Below are positions 61,069 to 64,000 of a stretch of DNA of 64,000 nucleotides, piece by piece. This stretch comes from Linanthus parryae. Lineage: Eukaryota > Streptophyta > Magnoliopsida > Ericales > Polemoniaceae. The notes beneath the pieces were generated by a model, which did no database searches, was not told the origin of the DNA, and saw only the letters and a list, made by a program, of their open reading frames with translations. The position numbers were made by a program, and so were the translations under genes. The stretch spans positions 19,850,001 to 19,914,000 of the forward strand of contig JALGPY010000007.1 of the NCBI GenBank assembly GCA_023055425.1, in the 5' to 3' direction. The number at the start of each line of letters is the position of its first letter. Within the stretch, counting starts at the first letter, position 1.

Positions 61069-62670
61069 CAACAAAGCCACCTGTATCATTTCGGAAGACC
61101 ATTCTTGCAGCTCCAATTCTCACCATTGTGCTCCATGCGCCATATGAATTGGCTTTGATCCAGTCCGGAGCTGGTGGAATCCACCGCGGCGGCACCATTG
61201 ACGAGGGGGTACCCGAGTGAGAGGGGTGTCATAAGTCGAATTCAACTAAGAAAACTATCTCAGAATGTGCTGTAGGACCTCCTCTGTCGTTTTCTTGTTA
61301 TCCTTGAAGGCTCTCTAGTTATGGCGCGCCCACAACAGCCACACCGTGGCGCAAAATTTCCGACGATCTTCAGGAGAGAGGAGCTCAATCGCATTCGGAA
61401 TCCACTGTTGTATGTCACCGCACCCTGTTCTCAAAAAACCCAAACCGAGCAGAGGTTACCTGATTTTTTGCGCAAAGGAACATTCCATCAATAGATGTGT
61501 CGCCGACTCAACTGCGAAAGACACAGTGGGCAACGGACATTGACGTCCGATTTGAACTTTGCAATCTTGTCCTTTGTGGCTAGTGAGTTGTGCCATGCCC
61601 TCCATGTGGTGTAGAGACATTTCTTCGGTAACTTGATCCGCCAAAGCGCCTTAAGCCACTTCCCGGAAGACTGCAAACTAGTCCCTTGATGAGACATATT
61701 AAAATCTTGTTGTGAACGTAATAATTCATAACCTGATTTTGTCGTTTATGAGCCTCCGTCTGTGTAGTGACATACCAAAAGATATGATCTTGGGAGTAGA
61801 GGGATAGCAACCCTTTGAACTTATGTTACATCAACGGGGGTCATGATGTTTCGGACCCTATCGATGTCCCAAAATATGTCTTGCGAAATAAGATCAGACA
61901 CATAAGTTATGAAACTTCGGGTTAAAAACAAGAGGCTTGAAACTCAAAGGCCTTTTAAGCCACGGGTCGTGGAACACTCGGGCTGAAGAGCCGTCCCCAA
62001 TCTTCCATCTCACCCCACTTTGAATCAGCTTCTTGCTACTAAAGATACTCTTCCAAGCAAAAGAGGCATTGTTATGAATTTCAGCATCGAGTATGTGGCT
62101 ATTTGGGTAGTACTTGTGCTTAAAAACACGACTCACTAGCGAATCAGAGTTCATCAATCTCTAAAACTACTTTCCTAGGAGGGATGTGTTGAAATCTTTG
62201 AGGTCTTTAAACCCTAGTCCACCCTGCTCCTTTGAGGTTTTTAGCTTAGACCAAGCAAGCTAATGCCCCCCTTTCTGGCCTTCAGATTTTTCCCGCCAAA
62301 AGTTGCTACAAAGTGATTCTAACTTGTTGCACATCATGTCACGTACCTTAAAATTGTTCATCGTGTATATTGGAATTGACTGAATAACTGCTTTAATAAG
62401 AATTTCTTTACCTGCCACTAAAAGAGATGGTTGCTTCCACCCATTTAACTTATTCGCCACCTTCTCTATAAGAGTTCCAAAATGCTTCATCCATCCTTTG
62501 CTAATAACTGCTAGTAATCCCAAGTATTTCTCGTGAATAGAGGTCTTTGCAACTCCAGGTAGGTGACTGAGATCATCTTGGAGTTGAGGGTTCACATTTG
62601 ATGTGAAGACAATTGACGATTTATTATAATTAACCCATTTATTTTCTTTCAATCTCTTCCATTAGCTTTC
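61069..62670 (-). pseudogene. L1-type LINE, reverse transcriptase C-terminus and zinc finger
   Basis: Minus strand. 62652-62260 encodes VNYNKSSIVFTSNV, KYLGLLAVISKGW, VANKLNGWKQPSLLVAGKEI and LIKAVIQSIPIYTM, the 3' reverse transcriptase region of plant L1 ORF2. 62157-61894 continues with a typical FKHKYYPNSHILDAE and GVRWKIGDGSSARVFHDPWL. 61697-61456 contains the zf-RVT domain (LYTTWRAWHNSLATKDKIA, VRCPLC, then in another frame ATHLLMECSFA). From about 61220 to 61069 RWIPPAPDWIKANS...RNDTGG leads into the RNase H half at 51437. Frameshifts and stops inactivate it; the catalytic YADD core is absent, so it is 5'-truncated near 62670. Confidence 0.85.
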
Positions 62671-63014
62671 TCCAATTTCGAGTTTCTCTATAATATTTGA
62701 ATATGGGAATTTAAGAATCAAACTCATTTGAAATCTGGACATAAATTGGGCATTCTACATGAATCCCAAATTGGAATTCTACAATATGTTAATATCTGCT
62801 TATAGTATTGTTTTTGACATATGATTTATGATTACTTGTTGATAATTGACTTTGGTCTAATGGGCATTTTAACCATGTTTCGATTGTTGTTTGCTGATTT
62901 GTGCTCTAATCTGTAATCGAAGTGCGATATTTTTTGGTAATGCAAAAACTTAAATATTTTGTCGTAATTTTGCTTGTCCTGTCGTAATTTTTCATTTTAC
63001 ATTGTTAATTTAAA
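62671..63014. other. AT-rich spacer between two LINEs
   Basis: About 340 bp with no readable feature. Confidence 0.5.
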
Positions 63015-64000
63015 TTATGTTCGCCTGAAAGAAAATCCTGATGGAAACTAGACTGTATGGAAACTAGACTGTATGCAAGGGAGATGGAGGTAATAAAGTT
63101 CAGGTGTGGGTATGCAAACGGGGTTTTTGCTAGCTGTGAAGAACGCCGTGGTGGCCTAGCTCTTTTGTGGGACAGGGAAGTTGATTTTTCTCTACATCGA
63201 TGTAATCGATTTTTTATCAAAGGGGAAGTGCATTCCGCGGGTTCGTCATGTCCTTGGGTTTTCACGGGTTTTTATGGCGACCCGGAAAGATCTCAACAAC
63301 ACCATTCATGGGAGCTATTATCTCGCATTAGGCCAGGGAATCAGCCATGGCTAGTAGTGGGAGATTTTAATGCCATAACTTCTAACGTCGAGAAAGAAGG
63401 TGGAAGAGAAGTCACCTTGCGACAAGTAGAAGAATTTCGCAACGTTTTGCAAAAGTTGGAGTTGAGAGATCTAGGGTTTACGGGTAATCTGTACACCTGG
63501 TCAAACAACCAACCTGATGATAAAGCAATACGTGAGCGGATAGATCGTTGTGTGGTAACAGACAATTGGATAGAAAAATTTGGGAGAGCCCGAGTTAATC
63601 ATCTCGTCGCAGATACGTCAGATCACGTACCTTTGGAGGTGATAGTTTCGGAGAACAGTAGTACAGGAAAGGTGCAAAGACGCTTTCAACTGGAAGCAAT
63701 GTGGTTCGAAAATCCTCTGTGTGCAACGGAGATTGAAGATGGGTGGAAGGGAATGGTTGGGACGGTTTCGGAGAAGCTGACGTTGGTTTCACAGAGGCTC
63801 CAACAGTGGGATAACAGGATATTCGGGAATGTCCGAAAGCAACTGAAGCAACACAGATCGAAGCTGGAGAACCTAGGCAGTCTACCCCAGTCTTCTGCAA
63901 ATCTACGGGAGGCGAGAGAAACGAAGGAGAAGATATCAGCCTTGTTGAAAAACGAAGAAATAATGTGGAGACAACGTTCGAGGGCTTTGTGGTTGAAAGC
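63015..64000 (+). CDS. L1-type LINE ORF2, endonuclease domain (partial, runs off the window)
   Basis: From 63060 the frame is open to the window end (over 310 codons), with no stop. It encodes an apurinic-endonuclease-like domain: ETRLYA (the SETK-type metal-binding glutamate), GGLALLWD, WVFTGFYGDPE, WLVVGDFNAI, GFTGNLYTWSNN, RERIDRCVVTDNWI and the DTSDHVPLEV motif with its catalytic histidine, then a helical linker ending WRQRSRALWLK before the reverse transcriptase. The domain nicks target DNA for LINE insertion. Upstream, a 16-bp tandem duplication (GGAAACTAGACTGTAT twice from 63043) shifts the frame and the usual ORF2 start is missing, so the element is 5'-damaged. Better preserved than the other LINEs here. 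Confidence 0.88.

Larger units (their letters stand above)
51438..61073 (+). mobile_element. Ty1/copia retrotransposon, decayed, nested in a LINE
   Basis: Left LTR 51438-52840 and right LTR 58248-61073 both start TGTTGGAATA and end GTCAAAACCCAACA. The right LTR is 1.42 kb longer because a TRIM-like element sits in it; without the insert the LTRs are about 1.40 kb each. The flanking 5-mers AAACC (left) and AAGCC (right) differ at one base. Met-tRNA primer site at 52842-52853; polypurine tract GTGCAAGTGGGAGAC at 58233-58247. By eye, 12 mismatches in about 220 bp of aligned LTR (near 51653-51872) indicate an old insertion. The gag-pol frame has several stops, so the element cannot encode its own proteins. 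Confidence 0.95.
58248..61073 (+). repeat. 3' LTR of the copia element, split by a TRIM-like insertion
   Basis: LTR parts 58248-59250 and 60667-61073 flank the insert 59251-60666; ACTAT at 59246-59250 is repeated at 60667-60671. Confidence 0.9.

Overview
The window looks like eudicot nuclear DNA. It is AT-rich, its genes are split by GT-AG introns, and much of the non-genic sequence can be assigned to plant transposon families. I see no rRNA, tRNA, CRISPR array or bacterial-style operon. I cannot name the species.

Four host genes can be read with confidence. (1) A cytochrome b561 transmembrane ascorbate oxidoreductase, plus strand, exons at 16230-24932, with a 6.8 kb second coding intron full of transposon insertions. 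(2) The 20S proteasome maturation factor UMP1/POMP, minus strand, 25866-29065, four exons. (3) Mediator subunit 22 (MED22), plus strand, 32622-35476, three coding exons behind a 5'-UTR intron; it is head-to-head with UMP1 across about 1.2 kb of stacked inverted-repeat elements. (4) A CYC/TB1-type TCP transcription factor, minus strand, 44015-44806, with a TATA box. A BTB/POZ-family C-terminal fragment (38313-38672, minus) is a probable relic. These genes belong to unrelated pathways (ascorbate redox, proteasome assembly, transcription, shoot or flower patterning), and nothing suggests they work together.

Layout. 0.8-4.0 kb: a 3.17 kb solo LTR with 5-bp target duplications. 4.3-6.5 kb: a decayed L1-type LINE. 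6.5-10.8 kb: no gene found. 10.8-12.3 kb: an LTR-like block with a tRNA-type SINE head. 12.7-15.4 kb: decayed LTR-retrotransposon sequence. 15.8-25 kb: cytochrome b561 with a MULE-type MITE in intron 1 and a non-autonomous LTR element (18635-21285) in intron 2. 25.9-35.7 kb: the UMP1/MED22 pair with a MULE-type MITE, a solo LTR, a hAT-type MITE and short tandem duplications in introns. 36-43 kb: MITEs and the BTB fragment. 43-50.5 kb: the TCP gene, MITEs, an RTE-type LINE relic and an LTR block. 51-62.7 kb: a three-level nest, in which a minus-strand L1 LINE is interrupted by a decayed Ty1/copia element whose right LTR is interrupted by a young TRIM-like element. 63.0 kb to the end: the endonuclease part of a second L1 LINE, open to the window edge.

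I found no convincing undescribed biochemical system. The most informative material is the transposon record: several insertions can be placed to the base by matching target-site duplications, including families that may be unnamed in this lineage and a non-autonomous LTR element that may carry captured host sequence.
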